Source: Verrucosispora sp. NA02020
GTDB lineage: Bacteria > Actinomycetota > Actinomycetes > Mycobacteriales > Micromonosporaceae
Assembly: GCF_013364215.1 (NCBI RefSeq)
Contig: NZ_CP054923.1
Coordinates: 6,014,001-6,078,000 of the forward strand
Reading direction: 5' to 3'
DNA length: 64,000 nucleotides
Shown here piece by piece: positions 46,420 to 54,932 of this stretch; within the stretch, counting starts at the first letter, position 1; every line of letters starts with the position of its first letter. The notes beneath the pieces are model-generated. The model did not search any database, was not told where the DNA came from, and was given only the letters and a program-made list of their open reading frames with translations. A program made the translations under genes and the position numbers.

Positions 46420-47799
46420 ATGGCCGTGGCGGAACGGTTGATCGTCGTCGGCGGGGACGCCGCCGGCATGGCGGCTGCCGCCCAGGCGCGGCGCCGCCGC
46501 GGCCGGGAGGACCTGGAGATCGTCGCGTTCGAGCGGGGGCACTACACCTCGTACTCGGCGTGCGGCATCCCGTACTGGATCAGCGGGCTCGTCGCCGACG
46601 CGCAGCAACTCGTGGCCCGGGATCCGGCGACCCACCGGGAGAAGTACGACATCGACGTCCGACTCCGGCACGAGGTCACCGAGATCGACCTGGACCGCCG
46701 CGAGGTGGTCGCCCGCGATCTGGACGGCGGCGGCGAGGTCCGGGAGGGCTTCGACACCCTGATGTACGCCACCGGCGCGGTGCCGACCAAGCCGGACTGG
46801 GCGGGTACCGACGCGCTCGGGGTCTTCGGGGTGCAGACGCTCGACGACGGCGCGGCCCTGCGCACGTGGCTGGAGTCCGACCCGAGGCCGGAGCGCGCGG
46901 TGGTGGTCGGCGGCGGCTACATCGGCGTGGAGATGGCCGAGGCACTGGTCCGACGTGGGCTGTCGGTGACCCTGGTCGAGCGCGACGAGCAGCCGATGTC
47001 GACCGTGGACCCGGACATGGCCACGCTCGTCACCGAGGCGATGCGGGGCCTCGGCGTGGACATCCGCACCGGCGTGCAGGTCGAGTCGCTCGGTGTCCGC
47101 GACGGCCGGGTCAGCGAGGTGGTCACCGACGACGGCCCGATCCCGACCGACGTGGTGGTGCTCGGCCTCGGCGTACGCCCCAACACCGCACTCGCCGAGG
47201 CCGCCGGTATGCCGCTCGGGCCGACCGGCGGCATCCGGGTGGACCGCCGGATGCGGGTGGCCGAGGTGCCCGGGGTGTGGGCCGCCGGGGACTGCGTGGA
47301 GACCCTGCACCGGGTCAGCGGCATGCCGGTGCACGTGCCCCTCGGCACCCACGCCAACAAGCAGGGCCGGGTGGCCGGCATCAACATCGGCGGCGGGTAC
47401 GCCACCTTCGCCGGGGTGATCGGCACGGCCGTGGCCAAGGTCTGCGACCTGGAGGTCGGGCGGACCGGGCTGCGGGAGCGGGACGCGCTGGCGGCCGGCT
47501 TCGAGTTCGTCTCGGTGATCGCCGAGTCGACCAACCGGGCCGGCTACTACCCGGGCGCCCGGCCGATGACGGTCAAGCTGATCGCCGAACGCCCCAGCGG
47601 GCGGCTGCTCGGTGCCCAGATCGTCGGCTGGACCGAGGCGGCGAAGCGGATCGACACGTTGGCCGTGGCGCTGTGGAACCGGATGACGGTGGACGACATG
47701 ACCGCGCTCGATCTCGGCTACGCCCCGCCGTACGCCCCGGTCTGGGATCCGGTGCTGGTCGCGGCCCGCAAGGCCGTCGACGCGCTCGACCCGCGCTGA
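46420..47799 (+). CDS. CoA-disulfide reductase-like FAD/NAD(P)H oxidoreductase
   Basis: 459-aa pyridine-nucleotide-disulfide oxidoreductase: FAD site IVVGGDAAGMAAA (8-20), single active-site Cys48 in YSACGIPYW, NAD site VVVGGGYIGVEMAEAL and the C-terminal dimerisation domain. The lone Cys, rather than a CxxxxC pair, matches CoADR/NADH oxidase. It could reduce CoA disulfide, persulfide or another low-MW disulfide. It starts 8 nt after the ligase gene, so co-transcribed. Confidence 0.9.
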   Translation: MAVAERLIVVGGDAAGMAAAAQARRRRGREDLEIVAFERGHYTSYSACGIPYWISGLVADAQQLVARDPATHREKYDIDVRLRHEVTEIDLDRREVVARDLDGGGEVREGFDTLMYATGAVPTKPDWAGTDALGVFGVQTLDDGAALRTWLESDPRPERAVVVGGGYIGVEMAEALVRRGLSVTLVERDEQPMSTVDPDMATLVTEAMRGLGVDIRTGVQVESLGVRDGRVSEVVTDDGPIPTDVVVLGLGVRPNTALAEAAGMPLGPTGGIRVDRRMRVAEVPGVWAAGDCVETLHRVSGMPVHVPLGTHANKQGRVAGINIGGGYATFAGVIGTAVAKVCDLEVGRTGLRERDALAAGFEFVSVIAESTNRAGYYPGARPMTVKLIAERPSGRLLGAQIVGWTEAAKRIDTLAVALWNRMTVDDMTALDLGYAPPYAPVWDPVLVAARKAVDALDPR

Positions 47800-47886
47800 G
47801 GTCTGCTCGGATCTCTGTCGGTGGGGGTGGCTAGGTTGTGCCTGCCGCCCCAGACAGGGGCGGTGCCGACCCCTCGGAGGACCCGC

Positions 47887-49305
47887 ATGTCGCAGGAGAC
47901 GACCTACCTCGAACTGTCCGAGACGGACGGAGCGCACAAGTTCTACGAGGTGGTGGTCGACGACACCACGCTGACCGTGCGCTACGGCCGGATCGGCGAC
48001 CAGGGTCAGGTCAAGACCTCCGGCTACCCGGACAACGTGCGGGCGCGGGCCGCCGCCGCGAAGAAGATCGGCGAGAAGGTCCGCAAGGGGTACGCCCCGG
48101 CGGTGCCGGGCGTCCGCCAGAAGCGTTCGGTGTCGCGGCGGCAGATCGTCAGCACCCGCTCGACCGCCCGCACCGCCCCGGTGCTGTGGCGATACGACTC
48201 CGGCGCTCCCGCGTTCGGCATCTTCATCGACGGCCGCACCTGCACGGTCGGCAACGAGCGGGGCGTCATCACCACGCTCGACCACGACGCCCGGGTGCTG
48301 GACCAGGTCCGGCTGCCCGACGGGGTGAAGTGCATCGTCGCCGACGACGCCTGGATCTACGCCGGCTGCGACGACGGCAACGTCTACGACCTCTCCGGCA
48401 AGATCCCCCGGGTGGCGTACACGATCGCCCCCGACATCGACATCTACTGGCTGGACATCCACGACGGCGTGCTCGGTGTCTCCGACGCCGACGGCGGGAT
48501 CGCCGCCGTCGACCACGAGGACGAGTTCCTCTGGCGGCGGGGCGGGCGCGGCAGTTCGGCCTGGATGGTGCGCTGCGACAGCGACGCGGTCTACCACGGC
48601 GACTCGACCGGGGTCAGCGGCTACGACTGGCGCACCGGGCAGGAGCTGTGGCACACCCGCACCGGCGCGGTGCTGTTCGGCTGGCAGGAGCGCGACGCGG
48701 TGTTCGCCGGCACCGCGACCCGCGAGGTGGTCCGCATCGGCAAGGACGGCCGGCACGCCCGCACCTACCGCGCCGACGCGGCGGTCTTCTCCTGCGCCAC
48801 CGCCTCCGACGGCCGGTACGTCTTCGCCGGTGACAGCCAGTCCTCGATCTACTGTTTCGCCGAGGACGGCACCCGGTTGTGGAAGCTCGGCACGGGCTGC
48901 GGCTCGGCGTACTCCATGCAGTATCACGACCAGCGCCTCTACGTGGTGACCACCAGCGGCCATCTGGCCTGCATCGACGCCAGCGAGCCGGCGATCCGGG
49001 CGGCCGAGGCGGGCAGCGTGCCGACCGTGGTCGACGTGAAGGCACCGGCCCGGATGCCCGAGCCGGCGGCCGTCACCCAGGTCGAGATGGTCGCCGACGG
49101 CGGTGACGGGGTGATCGTCGAGTGCGTCGAGCAGGGCGGTCGGCTGCGGGTGCACGTGCTCTCCGCCGGCTACCACCAGAACTGGTCGGTGCAGTTCCCC
49201 AAGGGCATCCGCCAGCCGGGCGCCCGCTACCTGGTCACCGAGGTCCGCGAGTCCGGCCGGGGCGGTTTCTACCGCGCCTACGGCGACATCCGCCGCCTGC
49301 GATGA
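47887..49305 (+). CDS. WGR domain fused to a beta-propeller
   Basis: 472 aa. An N-terminal WGR domain (about 5-85; the motif reads YGR, in VRYGRIGDQGQVKTSGY), a short basic linker, then about seven beta-propeller blades (about 105-390), such as WRYDSGAPAFGIFIDGR and YVFAGDSQSSIYCF. WGR occurs in PARPs and in nucleic-acid-linked proteins; the propeller may be a scaffold. The function is not established. It overlaps the next gene by 4 nt (ATGA). Confidence 0.82.
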   Translation: MSQETTYLELSETDGAHKFYEVVVDDTTLTVRYGRIGDQGQVKTSGYPDNVRARAAAAKKIGEKVRKGYAPAVPGVRQKRSVSRRQIVSTRSTARTAPVLWRYDSGAPAFGIFIDGRTCTVGNERGVITTLDHDARVLDQVRLPDGVKCIVADDAWIYAGCDDGNVYDLSGKIPRVAYTIAPDIDIYWLDIHDGVLGVSDADGGIAAVDHEDEFLWRRGGRGSSAWMVRCDSDAVYHGDSTGVSGYDWRTGQELWHTRTGAVLFGWQERDAVFAGTATREVVRIGKDGRHARTYRADAAVFSCATASDGRYVFAGDSQSSIYCFAEDGTRLWKLGTGCGSAYSMQYHDQRLYVVTTSGHLACIDASEPAIRAAEAGSVPTVVDVKAPARMPEPAAVTQVEMVADGGDGVIVECVEQGGRLRVHVLSAGYHQNWSVQFPKGIRQPGARYLVTEVRESGRGGFYRAYGDIRRLR

Positions 49306-50174
49306 CCCACCCGGTGCGGATCCCTGACGAGTTGACCTGGTTGCGCTCGATGCCGGGCGGTCCAGAGTGGTTGGCCGGGCTGCCGGAGCGGCTGACCACC
49401 TGCGCCCGGCACTGGTCGCTGCGGGTCGGGCCGCCCTTCGGGCACGGCACGACCTCGCTGGTGGTGCCCGCTGACCTGCCCGACGGCACCCGCGCGGTGC
49501 TCAAGTTGCAGTTCCCGGACTCGGAGAGCGAACACGAGGCGACCGCGCTGCACCACTGGGACGGCGACGGTGCCGTCCGGCTGCTCGCCCACGACCCCGA
49601 CCTGCGGGCGCTGCTGATCGAGCGTTGCGATCCCGGTACGCCGTTGCGCGTACTCCCCCTGGACGACGCGGTGGACGCGGTGGTGGCGCTGCTCCCGCGC
49701 CTCTGGCTGCCCGCAGATCGGCCGTTCCTGTCGCTGGCCGAGGCGGTGCGGGGCTGGGCGGTCCGGCTACCGGCCGCCTGGGAACGGGCCGGGCGACCCT
49801 ACGAGCGGAGGTTCGTGGACCTCGCCCTCGACCTGCTCACCGGGCTGGCCGCCAGCCAGGGCGAACAGGTGCTGGTCAACCAGGACCTGCACGCCTCCAA
49901 CGTGTTGCGGTCCACCCGCGAACCGTGGCTGGCGATCGACCCGAAACCGCTCGTCGGCGAGCGGGAGTTCTCGGCGGTGCCGATGGTGCGCGGCACCGAG
50001 CTGGGCCACTCCCCCGCAGCCGTGCGCCGCCGACTGGACCGGCTCAGCGCCGAGCTGGGCCTGGACCGGAGCCGGGTACGCGACTGGACGATCGGCCACA
50101 CGATGGCCTGGAGCATCGCCGGTGACACGGTCTTCACCGACCACATCGAGATCGTCCGCTGGCTCCTCGACTAG
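49302..50174 (+). CDS. APH(6)/hydroxyurea-kinase-like phosphotransferase
   Basis: About 290 aa, kinase-like fold of the APH_6_hur type: FGHGTTSLVVPADL, ALLIERCDPGTPL, VNQDLHASNVLRS and AIDPKPLVGE. The catalytic loop reads NQD in place of the usual HGD, keeping the Asp; Asp in IDPK binds Mg. It may phosphorylate an aminoglycoside or another small molecule. ATGA overlap with the WGR gene implies coupled production, an uncommon pair. Confidence 0.82.
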   Translation: MTHPVRIPDELTWLRSMPGGPEWLAGLPERLTTCARHWSLRVGPPFGHGTTSLVVPADLPDGTRAVLKLQFPDSESEHEATALHHWDGDGAVRLLAHDPDLRALLIERCDPGTPLRVLPLDDAVDAVVALLPRLWLPADRPFLSLAEAVRGWAVRLPAAWERAGRPYERRFVDLALDLLTGLAASQGEQVLVNQDLHASNVLRSTREPWLAIDPKPLVGEREFSAVPMVRGTELGHSPAAVRRRLDRLSAELGLDRSRVRDWTIGHTMAWSIAGDTVFTDHIEIVRWLLD

Positions 50175-50179
50175 TGCCT

Positions 50180-50214
50180 GTCTCCTGAGGGCGGCCGGCC
50201 GGTCCTCAGGAGAC
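50180..50214 (+). terminator. Terminator after APH-like gene
   Basis: 11-bp perfect stem gtctcctgagg/cctcaggagac (50180-50190 and 50204-50214), 13-nt loop, 6 nt past the stop. Confidence 0.7.
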
Positions 50215-50363
50215 GGTCCCCGAGCGCGGAGGACGTCCCCCGGTCCGCCGTAGGATCCGACCGTGATCCGTGCCCCGGAAAAGTATGTCGGCGAGGTCGT
50301 GAACGCGAAGCGGTCAGGATCCGTCGCCACTGGTGTCGCCACGCCGAAAGGGATGGCCTACCT

Positions 50364-51962
50364 GTGACACGCGACCTCCTCCTCAAGAAGCTCAAGCTGG
50401 AGCGGATGCCACGCCGGTTCGTGGCGTTCGTCCTTGCCGCGCTGGCGCTCCTCTCCGCCGCCACCGCCGTCGGTTTCGGCGTCGCCTCCGCCCGTGACGA
50501 CGTGCTTGTCGGCGACGCGGTCACCGACAAGCAGATGACGGTGCTCATCGCTGCCGCCGGGTCCTGCCCGACGCTGACGCCGGCGAGGCTCGCCGGGCAG
50601 CTCATGGCGGAGTCCGGGTTGGACGACCGGGCGGCGACGACCATCTCCGGCGGTCAGGGCATCGCCGGTCTCGAAGACGACAAGTGGAAGACGTGGAAGC
50701 CGTGGCCGGACGCCCGACGCTCCGACATGTCGGCGAACATCCTGGCCCTCGCCCACCAGATGTGTGACCTCACCGGTCATCTCCGACTGGCGGGTGCCGG
50801 CGGTGACCAGTGGCGTCTCGCGGTGGCGGCCTTCCACGTCGGGCTGAACCCCGTCGCCGAGGTGCGCGGGGTGCCCGACGCCGCCACGACCTACGTCGAC
50901 CGGGTCAGCGCCTACGCCGGGTACTACGGCAAGCTGCGGCAGTTCGGTGGGCCCGGTGAGACCGACCGGACGGCACCGGCCGCCGAGGCGAAGGGGGTTC
51001 CCGCCGAGTACGTGCAGCACATCAACCGGGCGGGTTCGCTCTGCCAGGAGGTGACCCCACCACTGGTCGCCGCCCACATCATGGCGCAGTCCGGGTTCGA
51101 CGCGAACCGGCTCGGTGCGACCGGTCAACGCGGCGTCGCGCAGTTCCGGTCGGACATGTGGCAGTCGTACGGGCCGAAGGGTCGTTCGGTGTGGGAGCCG
51201 GAGGTCGCCGTCCCCACCATGGGCTACGCCCTGTGCAGCCTGGTCCGCGAGCTGTCCGGCCTGAAGGGTGACCCGCTTCAGTTGGCGCTCGCCGCGTACC
51301 GCAACGGCACCACGGCGGTACGGCAGAACGGTGGCACCATCGACCGGCAGACCGAGACGTTCCTGCGGTCGGTGAAGACCTTCACCGACGTCTACGCGCT
51401 CGACAGCCGGCTGACGGCGAACCTGCCGACCAGCCCCTCCCCCTCACCCACCCCGTCGCCGTCCGGGTCCCCGAGCCCGAGTCCGGACGCCAGCCCCTCC
51501 GGCAGCCCGAGCCCGAGCAGCCCCAGCACGGCGGGGGCGAACGCGGGCGCATCGACGCCGCCGGCCCCCGACCCGAAGCCGACGCGCCCGGCCGACGCGG
51601 TGCAGATCCTCCACGTACAGACGAAGCGGTGCGTCAGTTCCGGCGCTGGCGACGGGATGCAGCTCAGGCTGCGCACCTGCACCGAGGATCCGGCGCAGTG
51701 GTGGACCTTCCGCAGCGACGGGACCATCCGTTCCCGTGGTCTCTGCATGGACATCGCCTGGGGTGGTTCCGAGGACAACACGGTGGTGCAGGCGACCACC
51801 TGTAGCGGCAACCCTGCTCAGCACTGGCAGATGAACTCGAAGGGCCGCATCGTCAGCAAGCTGAACGGCAAGGTCCTCGACACGATCATGGCCGACCCGA
51901 ACAAGCCGCTCATCATCTACACCGACAAGGGCTACGCCGACCAGAACTGGCGCAAGCAGTAG
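50364..51962 (+). CDS. Secreted protein: two lysozyme-like domains plus ricin-type lectin
   Basis: 532 aa with an N-terminal basic membrane/signal segment (about 15-43), two lysozyme-like (SLT-type) domains (about 50-195 and 212-355), a Ser-Pro linker (about 360-400) and a ricin-B/CBM13 domain (about 410-532, including VQILHVQTKRCVSS). The first domain keeps a candidate catalytic Glu83 (MAESGLD); the second has Gln242 at the equivalent place (MAQSGFD). It probably binds and cuts peptidoglycan or a glycan outside the cell. GTG start. Confidence 0.83.
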   Translation: MTRDLLLKKLKLERMPRRFVAFVLAALALLSAATAVGFGVASARDDVLVGDAVTDKQMTVLIAAAGSCPTLTPARLAGQLMAESGLDDRAATTISGGQGIAGLEDDKWKTWKPWPDARRSDMSANILALAHQMCDLTGHLRLAGAGGDQWRLAVAAFHVGLNPVAEVRGVPDAATTYVDRVSAYAGYYGKLRQFGGPGETDRTAPAAEAKGVPAEYVQHINRAGSLCQEVTPPLVAAHIMAQSGFDANRLGATGQRGVAQFRSDMWQSYGPKGRSVWEPEVAVPTMGYALCSLVRELSGLKGDPLQLALAAYRNGTTAVRQNGGTIDRQTETFLRSVKTFTDVYALDSRLTANLPTSPSPSPTPSPSGSPSPSPDASPSGSPSPSSPSTAGANAGASTPPAPDPKPTRPADAVQILHVQTKRCVSSGAGDGMQLRLRTCTEDPAQWWTFRSDGTIRSRGLCMDIAWGGSEDNTVVQATTCSGNPAQHWQMNSKGRIVSKLNGKVLDTIMADPNKPLIIYTDKGYADQNWRKQ

Positions 51963-52005
51963 CACCACCCCGGATCGGCGGGCGCGAGCACCGTCGCCGG
52001 GCGTT

Positions 52006-52053
52006 AGGAAGGGCCCCCTGCTATGCGCGAGGCGTTAGCAGGGGGCCCTTCCT
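52006..52053 (-). repeat. Extragenic palindrome, family A copy 6
   Basis: 17-bp arms (52006-52022 and 52037-52053), loop atgcgcgaggcgtt. It lies between convergent genes; the TAA stop of the glycosylase (complement of 52053-52055) begins at its edge. C:G pairs replace T:A of other copies on both arms. Confidence 0.9.
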
Positions 52054-52859
52054 TACATCTGGCACGTCGAGCACCAGTACAGGTTGCGGGCGCCGAGGGT
52101 GCCCCGGCTGACGGCGGTGCCGCAGACGTGGCAGGGCTGGGCGGCACGGCGATAGACGTACACCTCGCCGCCGTGCCGGTCGACGCGGGCCGGGCGGCCC
52201 ATCGCCTCGGGCAGGTGCGCGGCGCGAACGGTGTCGATGCGACCGGCGGCGACGGCGAGCGTCATCAGCTCGACCAGGTCGGCCCAGATGGCGTCCCAGG
52301 CGGGACGGCTCAGCTCCCGGCCGGGCATCCTCGGCGGCAGCCCGGCGCGGAACAGCGCCTCCATCACGAAGATCAGACCGGTGCCGGCCACCACCGACTG
52401 ATCGAGCAGCAACGAGGCCAGCGGCGTGGAACTGCGCCGGATCCGGTCGTACGCGCGGTCCGGGTCGGCATCGGCACGCAGCGGATCGGGGCCGAGGCGG
52501 GCCCGCAACGCCGCCACCTCGGGCGGGGTGAGCAGCTCACACGCGGTCGGCCCGCGCAGGTCGAGCCAGTGCCGGTCGCTGGCCAGCCGCAGCCGGATCT
52601 GCCCCACCGGCTCCGGCGGCTCACCGTCACCGTCGGTCACCTTGCCGTAGAGACCGAGGTGTACGTGCAGGGTCCGCTCACCGGCGTAGTGGTGCAGCAG
52701 GTGCTTGCCGTACGCCTCGGTGGCCTCCAGCACACTCCCGGAGAGCAGCGCGGCACCCTCGGCGAACCGGCCCTGAGGGCTGGCGGCGAGCACCTTGTCC
52801 CCGGCGAACAGCTCGGCGTGCCGAGCCGCCAGGCGATGGATCGTATGTCCCTCTGGCAC
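52053..52859 (-). CDS. nei: Fpg/Nei-family DNA glycosylase (endonuclease VIII-like)
   Basis: 268-aa bifunctional DNA glycosylase/AP lyase for oxidised bases. It begins (V)PEGHTIHRLA, giving the N-terminal Pro and catalytic Glu2, has the H2TH region (about 140-215) and a C-terminal zinc finger, CHVCG ... CSTCQ. The PEGHTI start is Nei-like (Nei2) rather than MutM-like PELPEV. The last codons sit against a palindromic repeat. Monocistronic. Confidence 0.92.
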   Translation of the reverse strand: MPEGHTIHRLAARHAELFAGDKVLAASPQGRFAEGAALLSGSVLEATEAYGKHLLHHYAGERTLHVHLGLYGKVTDGDGEPPEPVGQIRLRLASDRHWLDLRGPTACELLTPPEVAALRARLGPDPLRADADPDRAYDRIRRSSTPLASLLLDQSVVAGTGLIFVMEALFRAGLPPRMPGRELSRPAWDAIWADLVELMTLAVAAGRIDTVRAAHLPEAMGRPARVDRHGGEVYVYRRAAQPCHVCGTAVSRGTLGARNLYWCSTCQM

Positions 52860-52890
52860 GACACCAAGCGTAGTCAGCCCGCCGTCGTGG

Positions 52891-53088
52891 TCAGTGTGAG
52901 CGGTGCCGCACCTGCCGCACGAAGGCCGTCCAGGCGTACGGCGTGACGGTGAGCACCGGGCCGCACGGGTCCTTGCTGTCCCGGACGGCCACCACGCCGG
53001 GCAGGTTGTCGGCCACCTCGACGCAGTCGCCTCCGCTCCCGCCGCTGCGGGTGCTCTTGCGCCAGACGGCCCCGGCCAGATCAGTCAT
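52891..53088 (-). CDS. DUF397 protein
   Basis: 65-aa protein with WRKSTRSGGSGGDCVEVA and VVAVRDSKDP, the DUF397 signature. These small proteins are the usual partners of XRE/DUF5753 regulators and are thought to oppose them. It overlaps the regulator gene by 8 nt. Confidence 0.93.
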   Translation of the reverse strand: MTDLAGAVWRKSTRSGGSGGDCVEVADNLPGVVAVRDSKDPCGPVLTVTPYAWTAFVRQVRHRSH

Positions 53089-53968
53089 GATGCTCCTCGA
53101 TGATCATGTTGATCATTTTCTCTGATTCTGCCTCACCGGAGGCGAGTGACTCCAGGTCGTTCCAGACGTGTACGAAGGCGGCCACCTCCGTCGGCCGGTC
53201 GAGATAGAGCGCGCCGGTGATGTTCTCCAGGTAGACGGTGGTGGGCTCGGTCGAGGCCCGGCCGAGCCCCTGCGGGAAGCCCAGCACGACGAAGGTGCCG
53301 GTCTCGCTGGCCAGCGGCGGGCCGGCGGCCAGTGGCAGGACCCGCAGCGAGACGTTCGGCAGCGCGGCCACGTCGAGCAGGTGGCGGAGTTGCTCGACCA
53401 TCGCCTGCCGGTCGGGGAGGGTGCGGCGCAGCACGGCCTCGCTGAGCACCACCCTGAGAGTGGGCGCGGCGGGCAGCCGGCGGACCAGGATGCTCTGCCG
53501 TTGCAGGCGCACCGCCACCAGTTTCTCCCGCTCCTCGGGGGTCATCGTCGGGTTCTTGCGGCGGAAGAGTTCGCTGGCGTAGGCGCGGGTTTGCAGCAGC
53601 CCGGGAATCAACTCGGAATCGTAGCGCCGAATCAGTGAGGCGGCCGATTCCAGGCCGACGTAGAGCGAGAACCAGGACGGGACCACGTCGCCATAGGAGT
53701 GCCACCACCCCTTGGCCCGGGTCTCCTTCGCGAGCCCGGCGACGATCGCCGCCATCTCCTCCGGCACCCGATAGAGATCACACATCGCGCGGGCGTCCAC
53801 CAGCCGGACCGGCACCAGGCCCTTCTCGATCCGCCAGATCTTCTGTCGTGAACAGTCCAGCGCCCGCGCCGCCTCGTCGAGGGTGATCGTGGCGTGTTCC
53901 CGCAGCTCGGTGAAGAGTCGCCCGAGCTGCCGTCGGGGCACGGTGGACCCGCTTGTTTCATCCAGCAT
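53081..53968 (-). CDS. XRE-family regulator with DUF5753 domain
   Basis: 295 aa. N-terminal helix-turn-helix (about 13-65, TLDEAARALDCSRQKIWRIEKG) and a C-terminal DUF5753 domain (about 100-285; WFSLYVGLESAASLIRRYD, shortened). This family pairs with DUF397 in actinobacteria and controls differentiation or antibiotic genes. It is divergent from a small-ORF chain across 318 bp containing direct repeats. Confidence 0.92.
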   Translation of the reverse strand: MLDETSGSTVPRRQLGRLFTELREHATITLDEAARALDCSRQKIWRIEKGLVPVRLVDARAMCDLYRVPEEMAAIVAGLAKETRAKGWWHSYGDVVPSWFSLYVGLESAASLIRRYDSELIPGLLQTRAYASELFRRKNPTMTPEEREKLVAVRLQRQSILVRRLPAAPTLRVVLSEAVLRRTLPDRQAMVEQLRHLLDVAALPNVSLRVLPLAAGPPLASETGTFVVLGFPQGLGRASTEPTTVYLENITGALYLDRPTEVAAFVHVWNDLESLASGEAESEKMINMIIEEHHD

Positions 53969-54227
53969 GCAACATCACCGCTTTCCTTCCTGCAACACGT
54001 GATGTTCCCGGACGCACGCGATCGCGTTTCCGGACGCACGCGATTCATTTCCATTCGTCGCGCACAATTACCGAAAGACATTAGGGCGGTGCGGAACGTT
54101 GCGCAAGACGGGCGGGAGACGGATTGTGGAGGCCGTCCGGGGCTGAATGAAATGCCGTCATGAATTGACGTGAAAAGGCAACGGAGCACTTCTTGCCGAC
54201 GATCATCGCCGCGCCGAGAGGACCACG
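53969..54227. promoter_or_regulatory. Divergent regulatory region with 15-bp direct repeats
   Basis: This gene-free stretch holds ccggacgcacgcgat twice (54008-54022 and 54030-54044, 22-bp period), and a TGCAACATCAC / TGCAACACGTGATGTT pair just before, at about 53969-54006. The sequence from 54045 to 54200 is less GC-rich. Likely promoters and XRE binding sites. Confidence 0.5.
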
Positions 54228-54290
54228 ATGCACGTAGCCTCCACGACCACGACCGGCACGGTCGCGTACTCCCCGCGTGGTGCACGGTGA
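54228..54290 (+). CDS. 20-aa short ORF coupled to the next gene
   Basis: ATG (54228) to TGA (54288-54290) encodes MHVASTTTTGTVAYSPRGAR, preceded by GAGAGG. Its stop overlaps the GTG of the next ORF (GTGA at 54287-54290). Possibly a translated leader; no family known to me. Confidence 0.5.
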   Translation: MHVASTTTTGTVAYSPRGAR

Positions 54291-54502
54291 CCCGCCACGG
54301 CCCGGTGCTGCCCACCTGGATGTGCGCCGGATGCGACCGGCCCTGGCCCTGCGCCCGCCGCCGCATCGAACTCCGCGCCGAGTACGACCAGGCGCCCGTC
54401 TCGCTCCGGCTCTATCTGGGCTCCTGCCTGGTGGCCGCCAGCCAGGACATGTCCTGGGCCACCGCCGGTACCCTGCACCACCGCTTCCTGGGCTGGCTGT
54501 GA
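54287..54502 (+). CDS. Small CxxC-WPC protein
   Basis: 71-aa protein with TWMCAGCDRPWPCARRRIEL: three cysteines in a CxxC...C array that may bind zinc. The GTG start overlaps the upstream leader ORF and its end overlaps the next gene by 4 nt. Conserved in actinobacteria near DUF397/XRE genes to my knowledge, with no proven function. Confidence 0.65.
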   Translation: MTRHGPVLPTWMCAGCDRPWPCARRRIELRAEYDQAPVSLRLYLGSCLVAASQDMSWATAGTLHHRFLGWL

Positions 54503-54822
54503 CCCGCCACCTCCCCACCGACCGCGTCCCGGCCGAGCGGGGGCACGACGGTCAGCTTCGGGCCGGTGACCTGGTGCGCGTGACCCGTCGGGCCAGCGTG
54601 CAGTTCCATCGGTCGATCATGTTCCGGGTGATCCGCGAACTGGACTGGACCACCTACGACGGGTGGGTCTGGCTGGACGGATACCAGCTCGACATCCAGG
54701 GGCACGCGGTCACCCGCCGGTCGATATTCGTCCAGCGCGCCGGCCTCACCCTGCTCCGCGCCGCACCCCGCCAGACCTCCGCCCGCACCACACGGAGTCC
54801 GGCCCGAGGCGTACGCCGATAG
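54499..54822 (+). CDS. Small conserved hypothetical protein
   Basis: 107 aa, starting at GTG 54499 inside GTGA of the upstream stop. The centre (LVRVTRRASVQFHRSIMFRV, then WVWLDGYQLD) looks like a small beta-rich domain; the tail is Arg-rich. Not recognised. Translationally coupled third member of the chain. Confidence 0.6.
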   Translation: MTRHLPTDRVPAERGHDGQLRAGDLVRVTRRASVQFHRSIMFRVIRELDWTTYDGWVWLDGYQLDIQGHAVTRRSIFVQRAGLTLLRAAPRQTSARTTRSPARGVRR

Positions 54823-54932
54823 CCGGCCGGACTCTCTACTCATTGGTAGGGAGTACTCAGAAAACTCTGGTTCAATTGCGCCTCGGGCCGCCGGGAGGGC
54901 GGGCACCATCGGTGCGATGAGGACGGTGGGGC

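Noticed and set aside
45946..49176. 1076-aa minus-strand ORF
   Set aside because: Antisense to the oxidoreductase and WGR genes; no recognisable motif.
50364..51962. Prophage endolysin
   Set aside because: No holin, structural or integrase genes nearby; a signal segment and lectin domain fit a secreted host protein.
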